Shown here: piece after piece, positions 41,544 through 50,366 of the stretch
Position numbering within the stretch: the stretch's first letter is position 1
Layout: every line of letters begins with the position of its first letter
Assembly: GCF_003479805.1 (NCBI RefSeq)
Contig: NZ_QUHV01000004.1
Span: 86,397-150,396, forward strand
DNA from: Collinsella sp. AF08-23
GTDB lineage: Bacteria; Actinomycetota; Coriobacteriia; Coriobacteriales; Coriobacteriaceae
DNA length: 64,000 nucleotides
Direction of reading: 5' to 3'
Translations under genes and position numbers: made by a program
The notes under the pieces: model-generated
Told to the model about the DNA's origin: nothing
Database searches by the model: none
What the model saw: only the letters and a program-made list of their open reading frames with translations

Positions 41544-42041
41544 CTACACCGTCAGATCTGCGTCGTCTTTGAGCTCGGTCGCACGCATGGTGAGGTGGAC
41601 GAGCGCGAATGCGATGGCACTCAGGCAAAGGCTTCCCATGAGGAGCGACAGGGCAACGATGAGCGAGTAGGGAGCCGCGGCGGCAAGTGGAATCCACAGG
41701 AGGGCGCATGCGAGCCACGCGGTCGCGGCGGCTCCGTACCAGAGCGTCGCCCGTGAGAGGAGTCCGGCTGCCCTGCGTTCGAATCCCCCATTATCGCCGA
41801 CGAGCGTGAACACGCGCCAAATGTAGGAACCTGCGCATATGAGGAAAATGAGGCCACATGCGGAGGCGATCGTTATGGGAAAGCGCGCATCGCTGAGGGC
41901 TTTGGCGGCGACGAGCGCCGCCGGGGCTTGCAAGACCATGATGCTGCCGAGAGGGCTTGCGATCCACGCGAGCGCCGCGCAGGCGATGATCATCCCCGCA
42001 TCGACGGCCTTCAGTACAAGCGAAACTGGTTTGAGATTCAT
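41544..42041 (-). CDS. DUF2975 membrane protein
   Basis: A 165-aa protein with four membrane helices (VDAGMIIACAALAWIASP, TIASACGLIFLICAGSYIW, WYGAAATAWLACALLWI, SLIVALSLLMGSLCLSAIAF). Length, helix spacing and the adjacent small HTH gene fit DUF2975. First gene of the operon; its upstream region is A+T-rich (TATATTACGATAAAC near 42072), likely the promoter. Confidence 0.8.
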   Translation of the reverse strand: MNLKPVSLVLKAVDAGMIIACAALAWIASPLGSIMVLQAPAALVAAKALSDARFPITIASACGLIFLICAGSYIWRVFTLVGDNGGFERRAAGLLSRATLWYGAAATAWLACALLWIPLAAAAPYSLIVALSLLMGSLCLSAIAFALVHLTMRATELKDDADLTV

Positions 42042-42153
42042 GTCCCTCCAATCAAACTTGAATATCGATGATTATATTACGATAAACATAAAATTGGAGA
42101 GAAATAGGATTGAGCATAAAAGATTCTCGATGCAAGCATCACTAACTTCACTC

Positions 42154-42182
42154 CAATTCGGGACCTACTGCGTACCGAATTG
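42154..42182. repeat. CAATTCGG hairpin
   Basis: CAATTCGG (42154-42161) faces CCGAATTG (42175-42182). It lies in the non-coding gap 42042-42342, which has no gene. Confidence 0.45.
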
Positions 42183-42302
42183 AGCTGGTCGCAAGATGGG
42201 CGACGGGAAACGTAGAGCCATGCCGTGGAATAAATTTTGTCCGAACGATCGAGATCATCTCAACCTCGCGGGCGAATGCGGCGCAGAAGGCCTCCGAGGA
42301 AA

Positions 42303-42335
42303 TGGTGCAATTGGGGACGTACCCCAATTGCACCA
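42303..42335 (-). terminator. Perfect palindrome at end of defence operon
   Basis: TGGTGCAATTGGGG and CCCCAATTGCACCA form perfect 14-bp arms with a 5-base loop, eight bases beyond the stop of the last gene of the minus-strand operon. It is probably its terminator, though without a clear U run. Confidence 0.6.
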
Positions 42336-42342
42336 GTTTGCC

Positions 42343-42486
42343 CTACAGCGTGAGCAGCCCCCGGCCAAAGGCGCTGGGAAACAGGAACGTACGGTGCTTG
42401 GGGTGGCCGCACTTATCCACGCCAAGGACGACCTCGATGTGGCCGTATTCGCGGTTGATGTCCACAACTTCACCGTAAAGGTTCAT
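42343..42486 (-). CDS. Small protein (47 aa) at end of R-M operon
   Basis: The frame from ATG 42486, preceded by AAGGGGG, encodes 47 residues: MNLYGEVVDINREYGHIEVV, then a charged middle and HRTFLFPSAFGRGLLTL. Only 26 bp separate it from the res stop, so it is co-transcribed. It resembles a small OB- or SH3-like beta protein by pattern. No family is recognised. Confidence 0.55.
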   Translation of the reverse strand: MNLYGEVVDINREYGHIEVVLGVDKCGHPKHRTFLFPSAFGRGLLTL

Positions 42487-42512
42487 CGGTTCCGGCACCC
42501 CCTTAAGCGCGT

Positions 42513-45500
42513 CTACGCTTTCACTGCCTCGTATTGGTACGTTGTGCGAACGTTGTAGCGGAAGTCGTTTCCGAGGTCCAGCGCCTCGAAGTGCTTCTTG
42601 GCGCAGCCGATCTTGATCTTCTCCGCGTCGCGCAGGGCGGGCTCGCCGTTCTTGCCGCCCTTGGTCTCGGTCACGAAGTACACGCGGCGCTCGCCGTCGG
42701 CCTCCTCGACGTACGCCCAGTCGGGGTTGTAACTGCCGAGCGGCGTGTCGATCTTGAACGCCGAGGGCAATTTCGCGAACACGAGAACCTCCTCCTGCTT
42801 GTCTAGAGCCTCGGCAAAGGAGCGCTCGACCCCCGCCGAGTCGTAGACCACGTAGTTGTACAGGCTCTTGCTCGTCATGTCCGGCTTCCACGCGTTCTGC
42901 CCAAGGTAGGCCGTGTAGTCGTCAAGCTCGAGGTCGCGCATGGTGTACCACTCGTCCTCGGGAAGGCGCACGTACTTGATGCCCTGGGCGATGAGGTCGT
43001 TCTTCACGCGGTTGATCTTGTCGCCGACCTGCGCGAGGAAGGTCGCGGGGTCGATCTCGAACTCGTCGAGGCGGCTGCAGCCCTCGAGGATCGCCTTGAT
43101 GGTGCCGCGGGTGAGCCCGACGGCGTCCTGCAGCTCTGCGATCGGGTCGGGAAGGTCGTATTTCACCTTTCCCGAAACGGACACCACGGAGGTGCCCGTG
43201 CCCTCGGCGCTCACGCCCGCGTCGTCGATGCCCAGCGAGGCACGCTCGCTCGTCACCTGGGGCGGGCGCACGGCGAGCATGCCGTCGACAGCTTCGATGG
43301 CATGTTCGATGAGCTTGCCGGAGTCGACCTCGACCTGGAAGCGCGTGCGCTGGCGGATGCGGTCCCACAGGGCCTGGAACGCAGGGTCGAGCGTGACGTC
43401 CTTCTGCAGCTCGACCGAGACCTCCTTGGCCTTGTCACGGATCTGGACCCTCTGGGACTTGTGGATGATGATCGCCTCGACCTGCTCCTTGGCAGGCTCG
43501 AGCTCGGCGGGGAGCTCGACCTTGCCCTCCTCGGCGGCCGCCTTCAGCTCGGGCGTCACCGCGCCCTTGTCGTCGACCATGCCGGTCGCGACGAGGTGGT
43601 CGTAGACCTGCTTGGACTTCTCGTAGCCCAGGCGCTCCTCGACGCCATCATCGCCCTTGACCGTGACCTTCGTGAAGCTCTCCGGAGTGATGACGCCGAA
43701 CTTGAAGTCCTCAGCCTCAAGCTCCTTCTGCAGGCCGTTGGCGAAGTCGTCGTAGCTCTCGTTCGCGATGACGGTGAGCACGTTCGCCTCTGGGTCGTAC
43801 AGGCGCTCGCCATCCTGGTTCACGCACAGGCGCAGACCGCGGCCGATCTTCTGGCGCTTGGTCAGGTTGTCCTTTGTCTCGACGAGCGTGCAGATCTGGA
43901 ACACGTTGGGGTTGTCCCAGCCCTCCTTGAGCGCGGAGTGGCTGAAGACGAAAGAGACGTCCTTGTCCGCGTCCTTGCCGTCCGGGAAGGAGATGAGCGT
44001 CTCCTTCTTCTGCATGATGAGCTCGAAGGCCCCGGCGTCGTCGGCGGTGCCGGCGGCTCCCTTGGAGTCCTTGGACTTGCCCTTCTTGTCCTTGGCGAAG
44101 TATCCCTGGTGCACGGCGTGGGGGTCGCGCACCAGCGGGGCGCCGACGGCTTCGTAGCACTCGAGCCACGTGCCCTTGCCGATCCCCGCCGCCTTTGCGA
44201 TGCGACGAGGCGCCTTCGAGTTCAGGGCACCTGCGTACTCCTCCTCAGACATCAGGGCGTACAGGCCGCCGTGGACTTCGGGCTCGTAGACGCGGTATCG
44301 GTCGACGCGGTCGATGAAGAAGAGCGAGAGCACCTTCACGCCGCGCGGCCACAGCTCGAACTGGCGGGCCAGGTGGTCCTCGATGGTGCGGCGGATCTGC
44401 GCGCGCTTGACGACCTCCTCGTTGACGTCGCCCAGCGCCTCGCCGAGCTCGAGCACCTCGCCGTTCTGGAACTCTATGAACTCGTCGCCCACTGCGGCGC
44501 CGATGTTGTTGACCACCCAGCCGCTCTCGTAGTCGCTGTTCTCGCCGCTCTTCTGGTAGAGGTCGTTGCCGGTCTTCACCGTGACGGCCTTGCGCTTCTG
44601 CGTGCCGTCGGCCTGGCGCACGTCGATGGACACCTTGGCGGAGAACGGGTCGGACTTGACGGACTCGAGCCTCACGTACGCGCCGTTGAGGTTCGCCTCG
44701 GCCTTGATCGAGTCCACGCAGATGCCCTTCACCAGGTGGCGCTCGAAGGCGTCGACCGGCGTGAGGCGGTAGATCATGTTGTAGGCCTGCTTGTGCGTGG
44801 CCGAGTAGCGCAGCACGAACAGCGGGTTCAGGCTCTTGATGGCGGCCTTGGCCTGCTTGGTGTTGTCGACGCTCTGGGGCTCGTCGATGATGACGACGGG
44901 CTTGCAGGCGCTCACGAGCTCGCGAGGGCTGAAGCCGCCGGTGAGCTTCTCGCTGGGACGGTGGAAGAGGTTGCCCTCCTTCGCGGTGCCATCCTTCTCG
45001 AGGCCCTTGTTGAACGCGTCGATGTTGATGACCATGACCTGGATGGAGCTCGACGTGGCGAAGTTACCCACCGGCCCCATGTCCTTCGAGTCGTACACGA
45101 AGTAGTCGAGCGGCGTGCGGTCGTAGAGCGTCTCGAAGTGCCTGCGGGTGGTCTGGAGGCTCTTGAGGACGCCCTCGCGGATGGCCACGCTCGGCACGAC
45201 GATAACGAACTTGGTGATGCCGTAGCGGCGGTTTAGCTCGTAGATGGAGCGGATGTAGACGTAGGTCTTGCCGGTGCCGGTCTCCATCTCGACGGTGAAG
45301 TCTCGCAGGCGCCCATCGGTGAGGACGTCGGTTGCCGGGAGGCAGCCCTCCTCCTGCACGGCGTGCAGGTTGTCGAGGAGCTGGCCCGGCGCCACGCGAA
45401 GCTCGTTGCCGTGGCCGACCATGAGCTCGCCGATTGCCGTCTGGCCTTTGCGGCCGGAATCGGCGGAGAATACGCTGCCAATAAATTGTTGTCCGCGGAA

Positions 45501-45575
45501 CAGGTCGCAGGTTGCTTCGATGGCCTCCAGCTGGTGCTGCTGGTCGGATGAGAACTTGAACTCGAGCGCCGCCAT
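42513..45575 (-). CDS. Type III restriction enzyme Res subunit
   Basis: A 1020-aa helicase-nuclease. Motif I is EMETGTGKTYVYIR, motif II VIIDEPQSVD, motif III LRYSATHK, and the later motifs HSALKEGWDNPNVFQICTL and KRQKIGRGLRL. The C-terminal nuclease shows NPDWAYVEEADGERRVYFV followed by TETKG, the PD-(D/E)XK pattern of type III Res. It cleaves DNA only in complex with Mod. It begins one base after the mod stop. Mod is broken by an insertion 670 bp upstream, so Res probably has no functional partner at present; transcription must also cross the insertion. Confidence 0.95.
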   Translation of the reverse strand: MAALEFKFSSDQQHQLEAIEATCDLFRGQQFIGSVFSADSGRKGQTAIGELMVGHGNELRVAPGQLLDNLHAVQEEGCLPATDVLTDGRLRDFTVEMETGTGKTYVYIRSIYELNRRYGITKFVIVVPSVAIREGVLKSLQTTRRHFETLYDRTPLDYFVYDSKDMGPVGNFATSSSIQVMVINIDAFNKGLEKDGTAKEGNLFHRPSEKLTGGFSPRELVSACKPVVIIDEPQSVDNTKQAKAAIKSLNPLFVLRYSATHKQAYNMIYRLTPVDAFERHLVKGICVDSIKAEANLNGAYVRLESVKSDPFSAKVSIDVRQADGTQKRKAVTVKTGNDLYQKSGENSDYESGWVVNNIGAAVGDEFIEFQNGEVLELGEALGDVNEEVVKRAQIRRTIEDHLARQFELWPRGVKVLSLFFIDRVDRYRVYEPEVHGGLYALMSEEEYAGALNSKAPRRIAKAAGIGKGTWLECYEAVGAPLVRDPHAVHQGYFAKDKKGKSKDSKGAAGTADDAGAFELIMQKKETLISFPDGKDADKDVSFVFSHSALKEGWDNPNVFQICTLVETKDNLTKRQKIGRGLRLCVNQDGERLYDPEANVLTVIANESYDDFANGLQKELEAEDFKFGVITPESFTKVTVKGDDGVEERLGYEKSKQVYDHLVATGMVDDKGAVTPELKAAAEEGKVELPAELEPAKEQVEAIIIHKSQRVQIRDKAKEVSVELQKDVTLDPAFQALWDRIRQRTRFQVEVDSGKLIEHAIEAVDGMLAVRPPQVTSERASLGIDDAGVSAEGTGTSVVSVSGKVKYDLPDPIAELQDAVGLTRGTIKAILEGCSRLDEFEIDPATFLAQVGDKINRVKNDLIAQGIKYVRLPEDEWYTMRDLELDDYTAYLGQNAWKPDMTSKSLYNYVVYDSAGVERSFAEALDKQEEVLVFAKLPSAFKIDTPLGSYNPDWAYVEEADGERRVYFVTETKGGKNGEPALRDAEKIKIGCAKKHFEALDLGNDFRYNVRTTYQYEAVKA

Positions 45576-45576
45576 G

Positions 45577-46245
45577 CTAGACCGTCCTCAATTCGATCTC
45601 ACAGCCCATGCGCTCGCCGGCGTGCTTGAAGATCTGCACGGCGTTGAGCTTGAGGGTGTCGTCGAGGACGGAATCGAGGATGAGAACGCGCCTGGGCTCC
45701 ATGTCGGCGATGGCCTCGAGCGCCTCAATGGTGAGGCCTCGGGACATGCAGCAGACGAGCTCGTCGCAAGCGACGGACCAGATGGGATAGCCCGCGGCTT
45801 CAGACTTCTCGACGGGCAGCGTGAGCTCGAGGCCCCATTTGAGCATCATCTCGAAGACGATATCCATATCGGAGCGATCGGGCTTGACCACGTCGAAGAG
45901 GAGCTGACCGGGCTCGGGCTTCTCAATGCCGGACTCATCGAGCTCGAACACACGGAAGCCGATGTCGGGAAGCTGCTTGGGTCCCTCGCCAAGCTTGAGT
46001 TGACGGTTGGATTCCTCGAGCTCGGTTTTGATTTTGTCGCCTGCGCGGCGAATGCGTCCTTCGCCTATGTCGCAGAGAGTCTCATACCCGTCCTTGTAGG
46101 CGTCGCGTTTCGGGTCACAAGGCTCTGGAAGCTGGACAAGGATAAACTGATAGCGATCATCTTTTCCGAGCTCCTGCAGGAACATGGCATGGGCGGTCGA
46201 TGCTGAGCCTGAGAAAAAATCAAGCACAATATCACCCGTGCTTAA
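45577..46245 (-). pseudogene. Type III Mod methyltransferase, 3' fragment
   Basis: The last 222 codons of the mod gene. It resumes at LSTGDIVLDFFSGSASTAHAMFLQ, the SAM-binding motif I, and continues to ELRTV, stop at 45577. Upstream of about 46245 the open frame reads into the inserted element and is not Mod. The missing first part, with the DPPY motif, is at 53360-54559. The sequence here is otherwise intact. Confidence 0.9.
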
Positions 46246-46246
46246 A

Positions 46247-46267
46247 TGCTCATGTACGGTAAAGAAG
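46247..46267 (+). repeat. Left terminal inverted repeat
   Basis: TGCTCATGTACGG then TAAAGAAG, the reverse complement of the right end with three mismatches. It lies immediately inside the mod/element junction. Confidence 0.75.
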
Positions 46268-46446
46268 CAAGCAACCGAAAACAATAGATAGACCGCCAGC
46301 ACTACACTATTCCGAACCAAAGACCAAAAGATAAGCATTTTGAGAAAATCTAAACTTTTGGATTTTCCTACAATGCCGACTACGGCGGAATCCCTCCCAC
46401 TCCTTATATATTTCTTTCTGTATACATTGAATTTGTATTTAGTAAA

Positions 46447-46545
46447 ATGCAGACAACACCACGGATCGGCTTTTGGCTGGACAATTCCAACCAAACACCG
46501 CAGCAGACAGTAGAAACCATTCTGAACGTTAGGAAGCCGGTATGA
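46447..46545 (+). pseudogene. C-terminal remnant of an unknown gene
   Basis: A 33-codon frame (MQTTPRIGFWLDNSNQTPQQ, ending TILNVRKPV). The WLDNSNQTPQQTVETIL pattern resembles the C-terminus of a small P-loop kinase-like protein. No start or upstream domain remains. It marks older DNA carried with tet(W). Confidence 0.25.
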
Positions 46546-46584
46546 TTGTTACATATAAGGGGAAGAAAAATTTCTTTTAGATAC

Positions 46585-46613
46585 TTGTTTTCCTAAAACT
46601 GATGTGATATAAT
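46585..46613 (+). promoter_or_regulatory. tet(W) promoter
   Basis: TTGTTT (46585-46590), 17-bp spacer, TATAAT (46608-46613) with an extended TG one base before it. It would give a leader RNA of nearly 300 bases before tet(W). Confidence 0.65.
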
Positions 46614-46811
46614 AATTCATGTCCAGAAAAGGAGTAAAAAATATGCGGCAAGGTATTCTTAAATAAAACTATAATCAAAAAGTGGGAACAAAGGATTATG
46701 ATAGTCCCTTTTGTAGGGGCTTAGTTTTTTGTACCCAATTTAAGAATACTTTTGCCTTATCAATTTTGACATATCCCAAAAACAGCACTCACAAACAGGT
46801 GTATGCTGCAT

Positions 46812-46847
46812 ATGTGTATGTCCGCAAATTATCATCCCCAGTGGTAA
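46812..46847 (+). CDS. tet(W) leader peptide
   Basis: An 11-codon frame, MCMSANYHPQW, ending TAA inside the first arm of the attenuator. Short leaders of this type precede tet(M), tet(O) and tet(W). Confidence 0.75.
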   Translation: MCMSANYHPQW

Positions 46848-46872
46848 AAGTATTTTACTGCTGGGGATTTTT
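46836..46872 (+). promoter_or_regulatory. tet(W) transcription attenuator
   Basis: CCCCAG..TAAAA pairs with TTTTA..CTGGGG and is followed by ATTTTT, a terminator overlapping the end of the leader peptide frame. Ribosome position on the leader would decide read-through, as for tet(M). A second small hairpin (TGCCC-TTCG-GGGCA, 46874-46887) follows before the ribosome site. Confidence 0.75.
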
Positions 46873-46906
46873 ATGCCCTTCGGGGCAGTAAAGGGAGGAC
46901 AATCAC

Positions 46907-48826
46907 ATGAAAATAATCAATATTGGAATTCTTGCCCATGTAGACGCTGGAAAGACGACCTTGACGGAGAGCCTGCTATATGCCAGCGGAGCCATTTCAG
47001 AACCGGGGAGCGTCGAAAAAGGGACAACGAGGACGGACACCATGTTTTTGGAGCGGCAGCGTGGGATTACCATTCAAGCGGCAGTCACTTCCTTCCAGTG
47101 GCACAGATGTAAAGTCAACATTGTGGATACGCCCGGCCACATGGATTTTTTGGCGGAGGTGTACCGCTCTTTGGCTGTTTTAGATGGGGCCATCTTGGTG
47201 ATCTCCGCTAAAGATGGCGTGCAGGCCCAGACCCGTATTCTGTTCCATGCCCTGCGGAAAATGAACATTCCCACCGTTATCTTTATCAACAAGATCGACC
47301 AGGCTGGCGTTGATTTGCAGAGCGTGGTTCAGTCTGTTCGGGATAAGCTCTCCGCCGATATTATCATCAAGCAGACGGTGTCGCTGTCCCCGGAAATAGT
47401 CCTGGAGGAAAATACCGACATAGAAGCATGGGATGCGGTCATCGAAAATAACGATAAATTATTGGAAAAGTATATCGCAGGAGAACCAATCAGCCGGGAA
47501 AAACTTGTGCGGGAGGAACAGCGGCGGGTTCAAGACGCCTCCCTGTTCCCGGTCTATTATGGCAGCGCCAAAAAGGGCCTTGGCATTCAACCGTTGATGG
47601 ATGCGGTGACAGGGCTGTTCCAACCGATTGGGGAACAGGGGAGCGCCGCCCTATGCGGCAGCGTTTTCAAGGTGGAGTATACAGATTGCGGCCAGCGGCG
47701 TGTCTATCTACGGCTATACAGCGGAACGCTGCGCCTGCGGGATACGGTGGCCCTGGCCGGGAGAGAAAAGCTGAAAATCACAGAGATGCGTATTCCATCC
47801 AAAGGGGAAATTGTTCGGACAGACACCGCTTATCCGGGTGAAATTGTTATCCTTCCCAGCGACAGCGTGAGGTTAAACGATGTATTAGGGGACCCAACCC
47901 GGCTCCCTCGTAAAAGGTGGCGTGAGGACCCCCTCCCCATGCTGCGGACGTCGATTGCGCCGAAAACGGCAGCGCAAAGAGAACGGCTGCTGGACGCTCT
48001 TACGCAACTTGCGGATACTGACCCGCTTTTGCGCTGCGAGGTGGATTCCATCACCCATGAGATCATTCTTTCTTTTTTGGGCCGGGTGCAGTTGGAGGTT
48101 GTTTCCGCTTTGCTGTCGGAAAAATACAAGCTTGAAACAGTGGTAAAGGAACCCACCGTCATTTATATGGAGCGGCCGCTCAAAGCAGCCAGCCACACCA
48201 TCCATATCGAGGTGCCGCCCAACCCGTTTTGGGCATCCATCGGACTGTCTGTTACACCACTCCCGCTTGGCTCCGGTGTACAATACGAGAGCCGGGTTTC
48301 GCTGGGATACTTGAACCAGAGTTTTCAAAACGCTGTCAGGGATGGTATCCGTTACGGGCTGGAGCAGGGCTTGTTCGGCTGGAACGTAACGGACTGTAAG
48401 ATTTGCTTTGAATACGGGCTTTATTACAGTCCAGTCAGCACGCCGGCGGACTTCCGCTCATTGGCCCCGATTGTATTGGAACAGGCATTGAAGGAATCAG
48501 GGACGCAACTGCTGGAACCTTATCTCTCCTTCACCCTCTATGCGCCCCGGGAATATCTTTCCAGGGCTTATCATGATGCACCGAAATACTGTGCCACCAT
48601 CGAAACGGTCCAGGTAAAAAAGGATGAAGTTGTCTTTACTGGCGAGATTCCCGCCCGCTGTATACAGGCATACCGTACTGATCTGGCCTTTTACACCAAC
48701 GGGCAGAGCGTATGCCTTACAGAACTGAAAGGGTATCAGGCCGCTGTCGACAAGCCAGTCATCCAGCCCCGCCGTCCAAACAGCCGCCTGGACAAGGTGC
48801 GCTATATGTTTCAGAAGATAATGTAA
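46907..48826 (+). CDS. tet(W): Tetracycline resistance ribosomal protection protein Tet(W)
   Basis: A 639-aa translational GTPase related to EF-G that removes tetracycline from the ribosome. G1 is [11 protein letters not shown]3 is DTPGHMDF, G4 is NKIDQAG; the C-terminal domain IV loop region follows. Length and sequence agree throughout with Tet(W) as I know it, with minor differences near the end (AVDKPVIQ and VRYMFQKIM). RBS AAGGGAGG precedes ATG 46907. Base composition and codon use differ sharply from the flanking genome, marking recent transfer. Confidence 0.97.
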   Translation: MKIINIGILAHVDAGKTTLTESLLYASGAISEPGSVEKGTTRTDTMFLERQRGITIQAAVTSFQWHRCKVNIVDTPGHMDFLAEVYRSLAVLDGAILVISAKDGVQAQTRILFHALRKMNIPTVIFINKIDQAGVDLQSVVQSVRDKLSADIIIKQTVSLSPEIVLEENTDIEAWDAVIENNDKLLEKYIAGEPISREKLVREEQRRVQDASLFPVYYGSAKKGLGIQPLMDAVTGLFQPIGEQGSAALCGSVFKVEYTDCGQRRVYLRLYSGTLRLRDTVALAGREKLKITEMRIPSKGEIVRTDTAYPGEIVILPSDSVRLNDVLGDPTRLPRKRWREDPLPMLRTSIAPKTAAQRERLLDALTQLADTDPLLRCEVDSITHEIILSFLGRVQLEVVSALLSEKYKLETVVKEPTVIYMERPLKAASHTIHIEVPPNPFWASIGLSVTPLPLGSGVQYESRVSLGYLNQSFQNAVRDGIRYGLEQGLFGWNVTDCKICFEYGLYYSPVSTPADFRSLAPIVLEQALKESGTQLLEPYLSFTLYAPREYLSRAYHDAPKYCATIETVQVKKDEVVFTGEIPARCIQAYRTDLAFYTNGQSVCLTELKGYQAAVDKPVIQPRRPNSRLDKVRYMFQKIM

Positions 48827-48907
48827 CGTCTTGCGCAATGCAAGCGTTCATTGCTGGCTATTGCGAAATATCATTGATAAAATCAGTATCAGAGAGGAGA
48901 AACTATT

Positions 48908-49060
48908 TTGAACCAGGAACAGACGAATATTACAACAGGAAAGCAAATACGTCATCTGCGAACACAATCCAACCAGAAACGGATTTTGGAAGCCTACGCC
49001 AAGCAGAACGGCTTTACCAATCTGCGCTGGTACACCGACGACGGCTACTCAGGTGCGAAC
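48908..49060 (+). pseudogene. Large serine recombinase, 5' fragment
   Basis: Fifty-one codons from TTG 48908, matching the N-terminus of DUF4368-type serine recombinases: MNQEQTNITT..., then NQKRILEAYAKQNGFTNLRW and YTDDGYSGAN, where it is cut. The segment that should hold the catalytic Ser motif (like YCRLSRDDE..DSNSI) is missing or replaced by eleven unrelated residues. The rest of the gene resumes at 51834 with FQRPGFQAML. Neither part can be active alone. Confidence 0.75.
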
Positions 49061-49250
49061 CTTGCAGTTCCCGGATATATGCTTTTGTGTCGCTTCGGTC
49101 AACGACAAGAATATACCCGTCTATCGCCATTTTACGGAAGTATGCCCCATACTGCTTTATGGGAAGCTGCTTCATCTTCTCGTCGATCAGCCGCTTTTCT
49201 TCTTCCGTAACGTAAAACTTCATCTGTATATTTCTCTTTCGGTTTTCCAT
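49061..49250 (-). pseudogene. MobC-like mobilisation protein, N-terminal fragment
   Basis: About 63 residues from ATG 49250: RNIQMKFYVTEEEKRLIDEK and QYGAYFRKMAIDGYI, as in relaxosome accessory proteins (ribbon-helix-helix type). The frame then leaves the family after ELQ, at the junction with the recombinase fragment. The full protein is normally over 100 residues. Confidence 0.7.
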
Positions 49251-49277
49251 TTCCGCACCGCCTTTCGGTATAAGGGT

Positions 49278-49292
49278 TTGGGATTATCCCAA
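49278..49292. repeat. Palindrome upstream of the mobC fragment (possible oriT remnant)
   Basis: TTGGGATTATCCCAA lies 28 bp before the mobC-like start, with CCTTTCGG / CCGAAAGG arms further out. In mobilisable elements oriT is often next to mobC. No relaxase gene is present here. Confidence 0.3.
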
Positions 49293-49451
49293 CAAGCATT
49301 TTCCGCAAACGGGTACTCGTTTGCTGTGCTTGCTATCTACTCCATACCCCCACCGAAAGGCGGTATTTGTTGCGCGTTCCTTTGATTTTGGACGCAAAAA
49401 AAGATTGCAGCCGCCATGCGCTGCAATCTCCCGATTTCTCATATTGTGAGG

Positions 49452-49808
49452 TTAATCCTCTGCTTTTTCGACTTCCGTTATCTCCCTTGCTGTTGCGGTT
49501 ACAATCCGTATGCCTTTATCGCTCATACCGTCCAGCAGCGCGTCAAGCTGCCGCCGCCCGGTGGATTTCTCCGCATTGCTGTTCGGGAAGAAAAATTGAT
49601 CTACCGAAATATGATACCGGGTTACAAGGTCATAGAATACCTGTAAACTCGGCTGTTGTCCCTTGTTCTCGATATTCGCAAGGTAGCGCGGGGAAATATA
49701 TAACTCGTCGCTTACCTTTTTGCGGCTCTCGCCGTATTCATTTCTCGCGGCTTTTATAGCTGCCCCGAAAGCCTTAAAGTCGTACAATGGTACGGGTCTT
49801 TTTGCCAT
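49452..49808 (-). CDS. XRE-family transcriptional regulator
   Basis: A 118-aa protein starting at ATG 49808 (AGGGTG seven bases upstream; ATG 49814 is too close). The HTH is residues 10-65: FGAAIKAARNEYGESRKKVSDELYISPRYLANIENKGQQPS. The tail (FFFPNSNAEKSTGRRQLDALLDGMSDK) is typical of regulators in Clostridia-type conjugative elements. It is divergent from the leader and methyltransferase unit. Confidence 0.9.
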   Translation of the reverse strand: MAKRPVPLYDFKAFGAAIKAARNEYGESRKKVSDELYISPRYLANIENKGQQPSLQVFYDLVTRYHISVDQFFFPNSNAEKSTGRRQLDALLDGMSDKGIRIVTATAREITEVEKAED

Positions 49809-49901
49809 TTTCATTCACCCTGTTACATTTTACAGTTCACCTTTCTTTTTGGATATGTCCACACAATTCATATCATTAGGTTAAATACTTCCTGTTATGT
49901 A

Positions 49902-49930
49902 TTGACAGTAGACTGATTTTCTGATAAAAT
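49902..49930 (+). promoter_or_regulatory. Consensus sigma-70 promoter of the KTR/methyltransferase unit
   Basis: TTGACA (49902-49907), 17-bp spacer, TAAAAT (49925-49930) with an extended TG motif. It lies 13 bp before the AAGGAGG of the leader peptide. Confidence 0.8.
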
Positions 49931-49958
49931 AAAATTTATATAAAAGGAGGCGGCGTTT

Positions 49959-49985
49959 ATGTTGCATAGCATGCGTATTAGATAA
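49959..49985 (+). CDS. Leader peptide MLHSMRIR with Arg-X-Arg arrest motif
   Basis: Eight codons with a strong ribosome site (AAGGAGG, eight bases upstream) directly behind the promoter. The peptide ends Arg-Ile-Arg. The positive-X-positive motif is the known macrolide/ketolide arrest sequence of ErmD-type and related leaders (such as MTHSMRLR...). The likely role is drug-dependent ribosome stalling that remodels the downstream RNA; this is inferred from the motif and position. Confidence 0.6.
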   Translation: MLHSMRIR

Positions 49986-50114
49986 GCATTGAAAAAAAGG
50001 ATTTTCCCATTTTCAACATTGGCTTTTTTGTCATGCTTATTTTGCGGATGCTATACAAAAAACTAACGACGTATAGATATAGTATAGACATAGTGCAAGC
50101 TATGCCTTAGTTTT
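49966..50114 (+). promoter_or_regulatory. Attenuator-like RNA structure behind the leader peptide
   Basis: The leader codons (49966-49989, ATAGCAT...ATAAGCAT) pair with 50033-50054 (ATGCTTAT...ATGCTAT). A second pairing, AAAACTAA (50059-50066) with TTAGTTTT (50107-50114), lies next to a T-rich run. A ribosome stalled on the Arg-Ile-Arg codons would block the first pairing. The gap of 180 bases to the KTR gene has no other frame. Confidence 0.5.
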
Positions 50115-50164
50115 GTTGTACTGCTCTGTGCATTTTTTTGTGTAAAAAGGACGAGTGAAATATA

Positions 50165-50350
50165 ATGCTTAAAAAATATTGGATAAAATGTCCGATTTGT
50201 AACGGAAAGACGAGAGTTCAAGTATTTCATAATACTGTATTAAAAGATTTTCCTCTTTTCTGCCCTAAATGCAAATTGACGCATATCATTGATGTAGAAA
50301 AATTAGAGATTGTAATCAAAAATACAGAAAAACAAACTTTTATTATTTAG
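50165..50350 (+). CDS. Cys-rich KTR-domain small protein
   Basis: A 61-aa protein with four cysteines in two pairs (C9/C12 in CPIC and C33/C36 in CPKC), and the GKTR motif after the first pair. It matches the Cys-rich KTR family found next to tet(M)-type genes in Firmicutes conjugative elements. It probably binds zinc; the role is unknown. It sits between the leader and the methyltransferase, 16 bp before the latter, so the two are co-expressed. Confidence 0.85.
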   Translation: MLKKYWIKCPICNGKTRVQVFHNTVLKDFPLFCPKCKLTHIIDVEKLEIVIKNTEKQTFII

Positions 50351-50366
50351 AAGAAAGGATATAAAA

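Noticed and set aside
42487-42891. Extended minus-strand frame upstream of the 47-aa gene
   Set aside because: It overlaps res out of frame and is Arg/Gly-rich; only the portion from ATG 42486 has a ribosome site and normal composition.
46246-46494. N-terminal extension of the Mod 3' fragment frame
   Set aside because: Its residues come from inside the inserted element and do not resemble Mod; the native part starts at LSTGD.
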